The position numbers and the translations under genes are program-made. 64,000 bases of DNA from Flavobacteriaceae bacterium PS02338 (GTDB taxonomy: Bacteria > Bacteroidota > Bacteroidia > Sphingobacteriales > Sphingobacteriaceae): assembly GCA_029959615.1 (NCBI GenBank), contig JASCOD010000002.1, positions 496,001 through 560,000 on the forward strand. Direction: 5' to 3'. This document shows, piece after piece, positions 9,890-17,978 of this stretch; position 1 is the first letter of the stretch; every line of letters starts with the position of its first letter. The notes beneath the pieces were generated by a model. The model worked only from the letters and a program-made list of their open reading frames with translations, made no database searches and was not told the DNA's origin.

Positions 9890-10267
9890 ATGGAAACAAC
9901 AGATAAAAAATGCGTCTATGTGTTGGAAGACAATGCCAATATTGCAGACATCATTGAGTTTTTGTTAGTGGAAGAACTCTATGAGGTAAAGATGTGTAAA
10001 AATGCAAATACCTTTTGGAAAGAAATGCGAACACATACACCAGATATGATTGTACTGGATGTGATCTTGCCCGATGCCAACGGTCTAGAGATTTGTACAA
10101 AACTGAAAGGAGATGTTAGGACACATCATATTCCAGTGATGATGATGTCTGGAAATAATCACCTTAATAAGGTTAAATCAAAATGTGATGCGGATAGCTA
10201 TATCAACAAACCTTTTGATTTGAATGATTTTATGCAACGAGTTGATTATTATAGTCATATCGCATAG
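9890..10267 (+). CDS. Stand-alone response regulator receiver protein
   Basis: A 125-residue single receiver domain (CheY/REC fold) with no output domain. Visible residues are the acidic pair Glu13-Asp14, phosphoacceptor Asp57 (VLDVILPDANG), switch Ser87 (MMMSG) and Lys107 in NKPFD. It would be phosphorylated by a histidine kinase or phosphorelay encoded elsewhere and act by protein contact. No kinase gene is adjacent. Confidence 0.9.
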   Translation: METTDKKCVYVLEDNANIADIIEFLLVEELYEVKMCKNANTFWKEMRTHTPDMIVLDVILPDANGLEICTKLKGDVRTHHIPVMMMSGNNHLNKVKSKCDADSYINKPFDLNDFMQRVDYYSHIA

Positions 10268-10282
10268 TTTCTTAATTATCTT

Positions 10283-10349
10283 TAGCCACACAGATGCACA
10301 GATCTATTTTAATCAATATAATAGAGAATTATCTGTGCATCTGTGGCTA
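10283..10349. repeat. Dispersed palindrome, TAGCCACAGATGCACAGAT family
   Basis: The left arm 10283-10303 and right arm 10331-10349 (ATCTGTGCATCTGTGGCTA) form a long stem with a 2-base bulge. It is one of at least six copies of the family in the window and lies 16 bases past the response regulator stop. Confidence 0.8.
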
Positions 10350-10453
10350 CTCTATTAAAATCCTAAAAACTATCATCTTAAATTGTGACCATCGTTACTA
10401 AAACCCTTGCTAAACCTACCCATATTTGATTAACATTTTAAACCACATCAAAT

Positions 10454-10876
10454 ATGAGACAGCGTGTACCAATTTCCGAAATTATGACCAAAAATGTGGT
10501 CTCAGCTCATGTAACTGATAGTTTAAAACATATCAGTACGTTGCTTAAAGAAAATAACATCAGGCATTTACCAGTTGTATCTGGCAGAACTTTGGTTGGT
10601 ATCATTAGCAAAACTGATATTTTGAGACTGAGCTTTGCAGATATTTACGAAGGGCAGGATAACGTAGACGAAACCGTTTTTGAAATGTTAAGAACGGAAC
10701 AAGTAATGGTTCATAATCCTACTACTGTAGATGTTCATGATACAGTAAAAGAAGTGGCAGATATCATGAGTAAGGTAGAGTTTCATGCATTGCCTGTAAT
10801 AGACCAAGGAAAAATAGTAGGTATTATATCTACCACAGATTTAATTAAATATCTATTAGCGCAATACCATCATTAG
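10454..10876 (+). CDS. Tandem CBS-domain protein
   Basis: A 140-residue protein made of two CBS motifs, residues about 8-60 (ISEIMTKNVVSA to LVGIISKTDIL) and about 80-135 (VMVHNPTTVDV to IVGIISTTDLI). CBS pairs form a Bateman module that binds adenosyl ligands and acts as an energy sensor. With no fused catalytic domain its target is unknown. Monocistronic; a strong hairpin follows. Confidence 0.9.
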   Translation: MRQRVPISEIMTKNVVSAHVTDSLKHISTLLKENNIRHLPVVSGRTLVGIISKTDILRLSFADIYEGQDNVDETVFEMLRTEQVMVHNPTTVDVHDTVKEVADIMSKVEFHALPVIDQGKIVGIISTTDLIKYLLAQYHH

Positions 10877-10906
10877 AAAAATCTAAACAATAATAATTAA
10901 TTAAGA

Positions 10907-10958
10907 AAACAGGCCGTCAGCTCTAACGTCTAAGCAACAAAGAGCAGATGGCCTTGTT
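10907..10958. terminator. Hairpin between convergent genes
   Basis: An interrupted stem pairs AGGCCGTC.GCTC (10911-10923) with GAGC.GATGGCCT (10942-10954), with A-T pairs extending outward. It sits between the CBS gene and the converging secreted-protein gene, so it may terminate both. Confidence 0.55.
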
Positions 10959-10987
10959 GTTACCAATTAGGATTGTTCCTTAGTTAA

Positions 10988-11476
10988 TTAAATTCTATTT
11001 ATTCTCGGAATTGGATTATTAATCAAAGCACTAGGCTCCCTAGAATCCAGAAGAATTACTTTAGTAGCAACTTCTTTAGTGTCTCCTTTACTATCCTGTT
11101 GTACCAGCTTGTAATAATTTAAGCCTTTAGATGGCTCTTCATCATGGAAAATATAAAGTGAGGGTTCTTTTGTACTTCCAATAATTATCTTCTCACCTAT
11201 TTTAGCGAAATTCCTGTTATCATCACTTTTGTAAATCAGGTATTTTCCATTGTTTTCCTCTATGGAAGACCAACTTAAAATAGTTTGATTAGACTGCACA
11301 ATGATACTAAAGTTAGTAAGTTTTGATACCTTGAAAGGTAAAATCATTGAAGATTTACTGTGACCATCCTTAACAGGAATTTTATGACTTACAGCAAAAG
11401 AAGATTGGGTAATAGCGCAAGCAACGAGCACAAAGCATAGCCTGCATTTCAAAATGGGAAATGTAGTTTTATTCAT
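10988..11476 (-). CDS. Hypothetical secreted protein with Fn3-like segment
   Basis: A 162-residue protein with an N-terminal signal peptide. Its middle (ILSWSSIEENN to LNYYKLVQQDSKGD) resembles the fibronectin-like linker module common in Bacteroidota exported proteins. The C-terminal sorting domain that often follows such modules is absent, so it is either a short stand-alone module or a truncated relative. Function unknown. Confidence 0.6.
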   Translation of the reverse strand: MNKTTFPILKCRLCFVLVACAITQSSFAVSHKIPVKDGHSKSSMILPFKVSKLTNFSIIVQSNQTILSWSSIEENNGKYLIYKSDDNRNFAKIGEKIIIGSTKEPSLYIFHDEEPSKGLNYYKLVQQDSKGDTKEVATKVILLDSREPSALINNPIPRINRI

Positions 11477-11520
11477 ATAAGTTTTTAATAGATAGAGCGT
11501 TGCAAATGTAGCAATAAAGA

Positions 11521-12246
11521 TTACAATTCTGAAATGAATTTTAAAAAGAGGTCTTTAGCTTTTAATTTTTCTTCTGTGAGCTCAAAATCTAGCTTATATT
11601 TCAAATAATCTGCAATGTCTATTCCTGCTATAATTGGTAAATTTTCAATTACTGAAGAAATATTTTGAATACCTAAGCCCAATGCTTTATCGAAATCGGC
11701 GAGAAAATTTTCTGGAATTGGTTTATTGGCTACCCAAGCGGCATACATAAATGGAAGCCCTGTAAATTTCATCCACTCCTCTCCCATATCATAAACATAG
11801 TTGAAGTCATCTTTACGTCCAAAAGTTCTATCACCAATCAATATAATGGCATCTGTTATCGCTAATGGGTCGGTGGTAAAGTCTACTTCTACCTTAAAAT
11901 GATTCTTCAATAATACTTTAGCCAGGTTATTTGAAGTACGAGATTGTGGATCTAATTTAACCGTTTTGATTTCGTTTACAGGAACATCTGATAAGATGAA
12001 AACTGAGTTTACCGCACCCACCGAGCCTATACAAAAAGAACTAATGATTTGCGCATTAGGTACAAATGGAATAGCAGCTACCGGAATTAGGCCTATATCT
12101 ACTTGGTTGTCTATTAGTTTTTTGGCACAATCCGAAGGGATATCTAAACTTAAGTCTATTTGTTCTAATACAGGAGAGTGTTGTATACCGTAAATAAACG
12201 GCTTGGTATTGGTGTAAGAAACGGCAGAAATTTTAATCTTCTCCAA
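11521..12246 (-). CDS. mqnA: Chorismate dehydratase MqnA (futalosine menaquinone pathway)
   Basis: A 241-residue protein of the MqnA/MqnD periplasmic-binding-like fold. Features are an N-terminal ISAVSYTNTKPF, a VDIGLIPVAAIP loop and a YDMGEEWMKFTGLPFMYAAW segment typical of MqnA. It converts chorismate to 3-[(1-carboxyvinyl)oxy]benzoate, the first step of the futalosine route. It is co-directional with mqnE, with the histidine phosphatase gene between them ending 6 bases upstream. The acidic-pocket assignment is by family resemblance only. Confidence 0.88.
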   Translation of the reverse strand: MEKIKISAVSYTNTKPFIYGIQHSPVLEQIDLSLDIPSDCAKKLIDNQVDIGLIPVAAIPFVPNAQIISSFCIGSVGAVNSVFILSDVPVNEIKTVKLDPQSRTSNNLAKVLLKNHFKVEVDFTTDPLAITDAIILIGDRTFGRKDDFNYVYDMGEEWMKFTGLPFMYAAWVANKPIPENFLADFDKALGLGIQNISSVIENLPIIAGIDIADYLKYKLDFELTEEKLKAKDLFLKFISEL

Positions 12247-12252
12247 AACGAT

Positions 12253-12867
12253 CTATAATTGTGCTAAGTGTGAGATGTTGTTTGAGTCGAGTAGCGTAAA
12301 TTTTATGCCATCATATTGTAGGCGGTATAAAGTTGTGTTTGAGTGCGGAAATTCTTCCATGTCGCTGAAAGGCCTGTTTAGCAATAAGCATAGCAGTAAG
12401 CGCATTGCTCTACCGTGCATACAGATCAAAATCAATTTTTCTTCTGTTTGTTGTTTGATGTGCTCCATTGCTTTTGCCATACGAGCTCCAACTTCGTTAG
12501 GACTTTCACCACCGCCAAATTTTGCATCGTAGTTGCCCAATTGCCATTCTTTAACTACTGCTCTAAAGGCTTCTCTTGCTTCTTCGGTATTTGGCTTTCC
12601 CTCCCATTCTCCCCAAGCTAGTTCATCTAGGCCGTCTAGTTGTTCCCAAGGTAAACCAAGGTCAATAAACCCTTTAACTGTTTGATGTGTTCTAACTAAA
12701 GATGAAGTATATACTTTATCGAACTTAACCGAATTGTACTTATTAAAGAAAGCCGCTCCCTGTGCAATACCTGTATCGTTTAAGTCTGCATTAACGCCTC
12801 TTCCTTGTACTATTCCTAATCTGTTGAGCTCTGTTTCTCCGTGGCGGATGATATATAGTTCTTTCAT
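12253..12867 (-). CDS. Histidine phosphatase family protein
   Basis: A 204-residue protein of the phosphoglycerate-mutase-like branch. It has the RHGET catalytic motif (Arg8, phospho-acceptor His9) and a second conserved His in ICMHGRAM. Substrate not predictable from sequence. It sits between mqnE and mqnA on the same strand, so a role in the menaquinone route (for example dephosphorylating an intermediate) is possible but unproven. Confidence 0.88.
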   Translation of the reverse strand: MKELYIIRHGETELNRLGIVQGRGVNADLNDTGIAQGAAFFNKYNSVKFDKVYTSSLVRTHQTVKGFIDLGLPWEQLDGLDELAWGEWEGKPNTEEAREAFRAVVKEWQLGNYDAKFGGGESPNEVGARMAKAMEHIKQQTEEKLILICMHGRAMRLLLCLLLNRPFSDMEEFPHSNTTLYRLQYDGIKFTLLDSNNISHLAQL

Positions 12868-12926
12868 TATGAGGTATCAGTGATTAGATGCTAGGTATCA
12901 GTTGTTATAAATCGTAATTCGTAAAT

Positions 12927-14111
12927 CTAGTTAACCACTGGTAGTTTGTAGTATGACGGTTTTACATCATCTTCAAAAACATGGTCGGTATAATCGGTAA
13001 CCACATTGTATAGTGTGTCTCTTTCAATTGGCTTGCGTTTTACATTTCTAATCAATTCTACCAGTTGTTTGGTACTCATTGCAGGAGTTTGCTCTTCTGC
13101 ACCAGCCATTGAATAGATTTTGGTAGTATCATCCAAAGTGCCGTCAATATCGTCTACCCCGAAATTTAAACTTAGTTGAGCAGTTTCTCTACTGATCATT
13201 GCCCAGTAAGCTTTGATATGCTCGAAATTATCCATGTAGATACGTGCAATAGCATAATTGCGCAAATCTTCTACCACAGAAACCTCTGCAACATCGCTCA
13301 TTTGATTATTTTGATTTCTGAACTTCAATGGGATGAATGCCTGGAAACCACCAGTTTTATCTTGCAATTGACGTAAACGTTCCATGTGGTCTACCCTGTG
13401 CCAAAACTGTTCAATATGTCCGTAAAGCATAGTTGCATTAGAGCGCATTCCCAACTTATGAGATTGCTCATGGATATCCAACCACTGTTCTGCATTACAT
13501 TTATCGTGAGCGATCTTTTCTCTTACCTCTGGATGAAAGATTTCGGCACCACCGCCCGGCATTGAGTCAAGTCCTGCTTCATGAAGATATTTCATCCCAT
13601 CGTAGTGACTTAATTTTGCTTTCTTGAAGATGTAGTAATACTCTACTGGAGTAAGTGCTTTGATATGTAAATCAGGGCGATGTGCCTTTGCTTTTCTGAA
13701 GAAACTGGCATAGAAATCGAGGTTCTGTTTAGGTACTACGCCACCAGTGATATGTACTTCTGTTACTGGTTCATCATCGTATTTTTTAAGGATATCGATC
13801 ATGCCGTCTACTTCCATTTCCCAACCTTCTTCACGCTGTTTGATCATTCTACTGTAAGAGCAGAATTTGCAATCATAAACGCAAATATTAGTAGGTTCGA
13901 TGTGGAAATTTCTATTGAAGTAAGTTAGATCTCCATGTTTTTTCTCACGAATATAATTGGCCAGTACCCCCAAATAACTTAGTTCAGCATGCTCGTATAG
14001 GTAAACACCATCATCGAAAGTGATTCGTATACCATCTTTTACTTTAATGGCAATATCTTTTAATGGTTGAGCTAAGTTTGGGTTTTGTATAAGTATATCT
14101 AACGATTGCAC
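12927..14111 (-). CDS. mqnE: Aminofutalosine synthase MqnE (radical SAM)
   Basis: A 394-residue radical SAM enzyme with the 4Fe-4S cluster motif C-x3-C-x2-C at Cys77, Cys81 and Cys84 (NICVYDCKFCSYSRM). The HITGGVVP and GGGAEIFHPEVR blocks are typical of MqnE. It joins the MqnA product to SAM-derived adenosine to form aminofutalosine. MqnC shares the fold, but length and the NFHIEPTN segment fit MqnE better. It heads a minus-strand operon with a histidine phosphatase and mqnA; mqnB, mqnC and mqnD are not in the window. Confidence 0.9.
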   Translation of the reverse strand: MQSLDILIQNPNLAQPLKDIAIKVKDGIRITFDDGVYLYEHAELSYLGVLANYIREKKHGDLTYFNRNFHIEPTNICVYDCKFCSYSRMIKQREEGWEMEVDGMIDILKKYDDEPVTEVHITGGVVPKQNLDFYASFFRKAKAHRPDLHIKALTPVEYYYIFKKAKLSHYDGMKYLHEAGLDSMPGGGAEIFHPEVREKIAHDKCNAEQWLDIHEQSHKLGMRSNATMLYGHIEQFWHRVDHMERLRQLQDKTGGFQAFIPLKFRNQNNQMSDVAEVSVVEDLRNYAIARIYMDNFEHIKAYWAMISRETAQLSLNFGVDDIDGTLDDTTKIYSMAGAEEQTPAMSTKQLVELIRNVKRKPIERDTLYNVVTDYTDHVFEDDVKPSYYKLPVVN

Positions 14112-14116
14112 TAGTA

Positions 14117-14142
14117 TTCTCCTTAAGATTTAAGCAAAAGTA
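14117..14142 (-). promoter_or_regulatory. Promoter -7 box and Shine-Dalgarno of mqnE
   Basis: On the minus strand TACTTTTG (14135-14142) matches the TAnnTTTG box, though no clear -33 TTTG was found. AAGGAG (14119-14124) lies 7 bases before the ATG, a strong ribosome binding site unusual for this phylum. It supports the chosen start. Confidence 0.5.
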
Positions 14143-14328
14143 CGTTTTATTGTTTAATTGATAGATTGTTTAATTGTCGAATTGTTGTAAAGTTGAGATA
14201 TGGGTTAATTGTTGAAACTGTTTAATTGGTTAACTGTTTGATGAAGTTTTCATGCTAACTAGCTTCTAACTTTTCTTATTTTAGTTGGGAACCGATATAG
14301 CATTTTCTAAACTTAATTCTTTATGCTA

Positions 14329-14359
14329 TTTGTGTCTTTGTGGTTTAAATATACTTTTG
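14329..14359 (+). promoter_or_regulatory. Promoter of the 14364 thioesterase, near-leaderless
   Basis: TTTG (14329-14332), a 19-base spacer and TACTTTTG (14352-14359) match the Bacteroidota consensus. The ATG begins only 5 bases after the -7 box, so the transcript would start at or very near the start codon. Confidence 0.65.
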
Positions 14360-14363
14360 TACC

Positions 14364-14783
14364 ATGATACAAAACCAGTTTAGCATTTTCGAAAGTGAAT
14401 TAACCGTTCGTCCGGATGATATTGATATGTTTAACCATGTGCATAATAGTAAGTATTTAGATTATGTGCTTGCTGCCCGTTATGAGCAAATGGATAAATT
14501 CTATGGCATGAGCTGGGAAAAATTTGAGGAGTTGGGGTATGGCTGGGTAGTAGCAAAAGTGACTATTTCTTTTAAGCGTCCGTTGAAAATGGGCGATCAA
14601 ATGATCATTAGAACTGGGATTTTAGAAATGAACGAAAGAGGTAGCAATGTCCAGTTCGAAATCATTAACAAAAAAACTGGAAAAGTAGCTTCAGATGGCA
14701 TTTTCGAATATGTGATGATTGATTTGAAAACGCAGCGGTCTTGTAAGGTTACTCCAGAAATGATTGAAGCTTATAGTATTTAA
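14364..14783 (+). CDS. Acyl-CoA thioesterase, hotdog fold (4HBT)
   Basis: A 139-residue single-domain hotdog protein. RPDDIDMFNHVHNSKYLDYV matches the 4-hydroxybenzoyl-CoA thioesterase signature with its catalytic Asp region. It hydrolyses acyl- or aryl-CoA thioesters; substrate unknown. The window contains two further hotdog thioesterases, at 19804 and 35447. The start is fixed by the promoter, which ends 5 bases upstream. Confidence 0.88.
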   Translation: MIQNQFSIFESELTVRPDDIDMFNHVHNSKYLDYVLAARYEQMDKFYGMSWEKFEELGYGWVVAKVTISFKRPLKMGDQMIIRTGILEMNERGSNVQFEIINKKTGKVASDGIFEYVMIDLKTQRSCKVTPEMIEAYSI

Positions 14784-14904
14784 GTGCTTTATATATTGAG
14801 TTTAATAAATTGGATGTTATTTGAATTTTAATTTACATCTACTTCTGTTTGATGAAATTTGTAATTTAGCATATCTTTTTTAAGGTATTACCTTAGGTCG
14901 TATC

Positions 14905-14959
14905 AGTCCACCTCAACTCCACGTTAACTCCACATCTAATCCACATCTAATCCACAGTT
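14905..14959 (+). repeat. 11-bp tandem repeat array (5 units)
   Basis: Five consecutive 11-base units starting at 14905, 14916, 14927, 14938 and 14949: AGTCCACCTCA, ACTCCACGTTA, ACTCCACATCT, AATCCACATCT, AATCCACAGTT. TCCAC recurs exactly every 11 bases. No protein-coding frame is apparent. The array lies in the 411-base gap between the thioesterase and MATE genes. Its unit resembles the first units of the longer array at 60049-60224. Confidence 0.85.
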
Positions 14960-15021
14960 GGTATACTGTTGCTAGTGTATAACTGGCCTTTAACTAGGTG
15001 TTTAAATTATGAGAAATAATA

Positions 15022-15051
15022 TTTGCGGTTAGAAAGATTTTTCTACTTTTG
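15022..15051 (+). promoter_or_regulatory. Promoter of the MATE gene leader
   Basis: TTTG (15022-15025), an 18-base spacer and TACTTTTG (15044-15051) match the Bacteroidota promoter consensus. Transcription would start near 15057-15060, giving a 5' leader of about 135 bases that contains two short ORFs and a hairpin. Confidence 0.7.
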
Positions 15052-15073
15052 CATTATCAAAATATCACGAACC

Positions 15074-15109
15074 ATGAAGTTTTTTGCAGTCCGTATCAGA
15101 ATAGCTTAA
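15074..15109 (+). CDS. Leader peptide MKFFAVRIRIA upstream of MATE pump
   Basis: An 11-codon ORF (ATG to TAA) begins about 15 bases after the predicted transcription start. Codons 7-9 encode Arg-Ile-Arg, matching the +x+ motif (basic-any-basic) known to stall ribosomes carrying macrolides or ketolides in Erm leader peptides. The position, size and motif suggest a regulatory peptide controlling the efflux gene 85 bases downstream. Expression and drug response are inferred, not shown. Confidence 0.5.
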   Translation: MKFFAVRIRIA

Positions 15110-15142
15110 TAAAGCAAGGGCTCCTACATCACAAAACAATTA

Positions 15143-15187
15143 ATGATGCTAGCTTTTAGCATCTCATGGTATTTCCTTTTTAATTAA
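15143..15187 (+). CDS. Second leader mini-ORF MMLAFSISWYFLFN
   Basis: A 14-codon ORF ending 7 bases before the MATE start codon. It spans a perfect hairpin at 15145-15163 (GATGCTA / TAGCATC, loop GCTTT). The order promoter, mini-ORF 1, mini-ORF 2, pump gene recalls tandem leaders of inducible resistance genes. It may be translationally coupled to the pump gene, or be a chance ORF in an A/T-rich leader. Confidence 0.35.
   Translation: MMLAFSISWYFLFN
15145..15163 (+). promoter_or_regulatory. Leader hairpin upstream of MATE gene
   Basis: A perfect 7-bp stem with a 5-base loop, 31 bases before the MATE ATG and inside mini-ORF 2. The loop GCTTT can pair with AAAGC (15112-15116) just after mini-ORF 1, which would give an alternative fold. 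No T-tract follows immediately, so control of translation is more likely than termination. Confidence 0.5.
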
Positions 15188-15194
15188 ATTATAT

Positions 15195-16619
15195 ATGTCA
15201 CAACCAATCGAGGCAAAATCACGTTTGTCTAATTTTTTTAATGTACTTGTTCAGGCCTTTAAAGGTGCTGAAATAGATTATACTTCCATCAGCATCAGGA
15301 AAGCAATTGTGCTTTTAGCAGTTCCAATGATGTTGGAAATGATGATGGAATCGGTATTTGTATTGGTAGATCTTTACTTTGTTGGTCACCTACCGAATAG
15401 TGCCGAAGCTATCCAAATCGTAGGTTTAACGGAATCGGTGCTCACTATTATTTATTCTTTAGCTATGGGTTTAGGAATGGCAGCTACCGCCGTTGTTGCT
15501 CGTAGAATTGGCGAGAAAAATCCGGAAGCAGCTGCAAAAGCTGGTATGCAAACTATTGCTTTAGCATTAACTGTTTCGGTCATCATTAGCTTGGCTGGAC
15601 TGATATTCGCAAAGGATATCCTATTGTTAATGGGCGCTACAGAAAGTACTGCTGCTCAAGGTGTAACTTTTGTGAGGATTATGATGGGAACTAGTATTGT
15701 CATCATGTTGTTATTCTTGATCAACGGTATTTTTAGAGGTGCTGGAAACGCGGCAATTGCGATGCAAAGTCTGTGGCTAGCAAATATCATCAACATTGCA
15801 CTTTGTCCTATTCTAATACGCGGCTTAGGTCCAATACCTGCTATGGGATTAACTGGTGCGGCTTTAGCAACGGCGATTGGTCGTGGTACTGGTGTATTAT
15901 TTCAGATTTACCATTTAGCAAAAGGAAGTGGCAATTTGAAAGTGAAGTTAGCTTATCTCAAACCACACTTAGAACAGATTAAAGCTATTGTGAAGATCGC
16001 CGCTCCTGCCGTTTTACAGTTCGTAGTAGCATCTTGTAGCTGGATTTTCTTGGCAGAATTGGTAGCTACTACTGGTGGAGATCATGGTTCGGCTGGCTAT
16101 CAAACCGCTTTGAGGTTGATGATGTTCTTCATGTTACCTGCTTGGGGATTAAGTAATGCAGCAGCTACCTTAGTGGGACAAAACATGGGAGCTGGCAGAA
16201 TGGACAGGGCCGAGCAATCTGTTTTCGTTACCATTAAATATGCCATGATTTTTATGGGAGTAGTAATGGTGTTATTCTTGACCTGTGGTCATTTGTTTGC
16301 TTCGTTTTTTACCGAAGACCAGCAGATTAGAGATGTAGCCGTTGAAGCTTTAAGGATATTGAGCTATGGATTTATCCTGTATGGTATCGGGATGGTACTG
16401 GTAAGTGCGTTTAACGGTGCTGGAGATACTTGGACACCCACTAAAATCAATGTAGTGGCTTTTTGGTTCTTTCAAATTCCGTTTGCCTATTTCTTAGCGA
16501 AACACTTAAATATGGGACCAACTGGTGTTTTCATTGCTATTCCAGTAGCTGAAGTAGGTATTACCATTGCTTCTTATATCATTTTCAAGAGAGGTAATTG
16601 GAAGAAAACTGCGGTCTAA
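15195..16619 (+). CDS. MATE family efflux transporter
   Basis: A 474-residue inner-membrane protein with about 12 hydrophobic segments and two homologous halves. Conserved blocks include VPMMLEMMMESVFVLVDLYFVG near the N-terminus and LVGQNMGAGRMDRAEQ in the second half. MATE pumps expel cationic drugs and dyes in exchange for Na+ or H+. The gene is monocistronic, has a canonical promoter and a leader with two mini-ORFs, and is followed by a palindrome. Drug specificity cannot be read from sequence. Confidence 0.93.
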   Translation: MSQPIEAKSRLSNFFNVLVQAFKGAEIDYTSISIRKAIVLLAVPMMLEMMMESVFVLVDLYFVGHLPNSAEAIQIVGLTESVLTIIYSLAMGLGMAATAVVARRIGEKNPEAAAKAGMQTIALALTVSVIISLAGLIFAKDILLLMGATESTAAQGVTFVRIMMGTSIVIMLLFLINGIFRGAGNAAIAMQSLWLANIINIALCPILIRGLGPIPAMGLTGAALATAIGRGTGVLFQIYHLAKGSGNLKVKLAYLKPHLEQIKAIVKIAAPAVLQFVVASCSWIFLAELVATTGGDHGSAGYQTALRLMMFFMLPAWGLSNAAATLVGQNMGAGRMDRAEQSVFVTIKYAMIFMGVVMVLFLTCGHLFASFFTEDQQIRDVAVEALRILSYGFILYGIGMVLVSAFNGAGDTWTPTKINVVAFWFFQIPFAYFLAKHLNMGPTGVFIAIPVAEVGITIASYIIFKRGNWKKTAV

Positions 16620-16626
16620 CAAAAAA

Positions 16627-16688
16627 AACTGTCATTCTGAGTATAGCCAAGAATCTATTTAGATTCCTCGTACCTCGGAATGACAGTT
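16627..16688. repeat. Palindromic element, GTCATTC family
   Basis: Arms AACTGTCATTC (16627-16637) and GAATGACAGTT (16678-16688) are perfectly complementary. The element lies just after the MATE stop and before the converging ddl gene. Related elements occur at 28370 and 45571. Confidence 0.8.
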
Positions 16689-16765
16689 ATAGTTGATTCG
16701 CAAATATCTGCGGGAGATTATAAACTTGGAAAGGTTACTAATACCTAACTACTTATCCCTAGCTC

Positions 16766-17746
16766 CTAAATAGTCTCTTCTAATACTTGCGTATAGAAAT
16801 CTTGTAATTTCATGCCCATTGCCGCTACTTGCTGAGGAATAAAGCTCGTTGCAGTTTGTCCGGGAATGGTATTGATTTCTATAAAGTAAAATTTACTGGT
16901 ATGATGTTCTAAGAAATAATCGATGCGAACAACACCACGGCAGTTCAATTTTTGATAAACATCAGATACGATCTGTTCTACCCTAGCCTTTTCTTCTTCA
17001 CTCATATCTCCAGGCGTAATTTCTTCCGTAACTCCAGGTGTATATTTGGCATCAAAATCAAAGAACTCATTTTTGGTTTTTACTTCTGTGGTTGGTAGTA
17101 CTACGATTTTTCCCTTGGTTTTAAATACCCCTATTGAAAACTCCCTACCTTCTACAAATTCCTCTACCAAAACCTGAGTGTCTTCATTAAAAGCTTTCTC
17201 AAGTGCAGTTTCCAATTCGTCTACATTTTTAACTTTGCTCATACCGATGCTACTTCCCCCATTGTTTGGCTTAACAAAATATGGAAGCTTCAATTGGTTT
17301 TTAACCTCATCAGCATTATAGTTTTCTTTAAAAAGCTGTAGTGATTTAGCTACATTCAAATTTTTAATGCCATCAACAACGGCTTTAGTGTAGCCTTTAT
17401 TCATGGTAATTGAACTAGTTAAAGCGTTACAGGTAGTGTAAGGAATACCTATCATGTCAAAATAGCCTTGTAATTTACCGTCTTCTCCAGGAGAGCCATG
17501 TATTACAATAAATACACCGTCGAAAACAATTTTCTTTCCCTTGATGGTAATAGAGAAGTCGTTTTTGTCTACTTCAATTTTTACTGAATCCGCAGGTTCA
17601 TAGAACCATCCGTTTTCGGTAAGCATAATTTTGTACACGTCGTATTTACTGGTGTCGATGTTCTGGGCAATAGTTGCAGCACTTTTTACAGAAACCACCC
17701 ACTCGCCTGTAGTTCCACCTGTTAGTAATGCAATGGTCTTTTTCAT
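16766..17746 (-). CDS. ddl: D-alanine--D-alanine ligase
   Basis: A 326-residue ATP-grasp enzyme. Visible blocks are IVIHGSPGEDGKLQG (N-terminal substrate loop), NNGGSSIGMSKV (ATP-grasp loop), EEFVEGREFSIGVF and FIEINTIPGQT (metal and ATP site). It makes the D-Ala-D-Ala dipeptide used for peptidoglycan precursors in the cytoplasm. It is divergent from the PASTA-protein/mltG operon, giving a small cell-wall neighbourhood. Confidence 0.96.
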   Translation of the reverse strand: MKKTIALLTGGTTGEWVVSVKSAATIAQNIDTSKYDVYKIMLTENGWFYEPADSVKIEVDKNDFSITIKGKKIVFDGVFIVIHGSPGEDGKLQGYFDMIGIPYTTCNALTSSITMNKGYTKAVVDGIKNLNVAKSLQLFKENYNADEVKNQLKLPYFVKPNNGGSSIGMSKVKNVDELETALEKAFNEDTQVLVEEFVEGREFSIGVFKTKGKIVVLPTTEVKTKNEFFDFDAKYTPGVTEEITPGDMSEEEKARVEQIVSDVYQKLNCRGVVRIDYFLEHHTSKFYFIEINTIPGQTATSFIPQQVAAMGMKLQDFYTQVLEETI

Positions 17747-17978
17747 GTGATTAAATTTTTGTTTTAAGGTTGTGAAGCTGCCTTGGTTAAAAAAGCCATG
17801 ACGGTTTCATTTTTCTATATTTTAGGTTCAATTGCTTTGTGCAACAAAATGTTGGTTAGTTTTAATTAGGTAAAAGTGTGAGCCAAAAATATAAATTAGT
17901 TAAACAGATTTGTTTTTAATTTAAGATAAATATTTTTTTAAGCTAAATTTGGAATTCATTTAAAAAATTGAACTGCGA

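Noticed and set aside
14150..14250. TTGTTTAATTG tandem repeat upstream of the thioesterase
   Set aside because: Copies are few, unevenly spaced and A/T-rich; not clearly more than low-complexity sequence.
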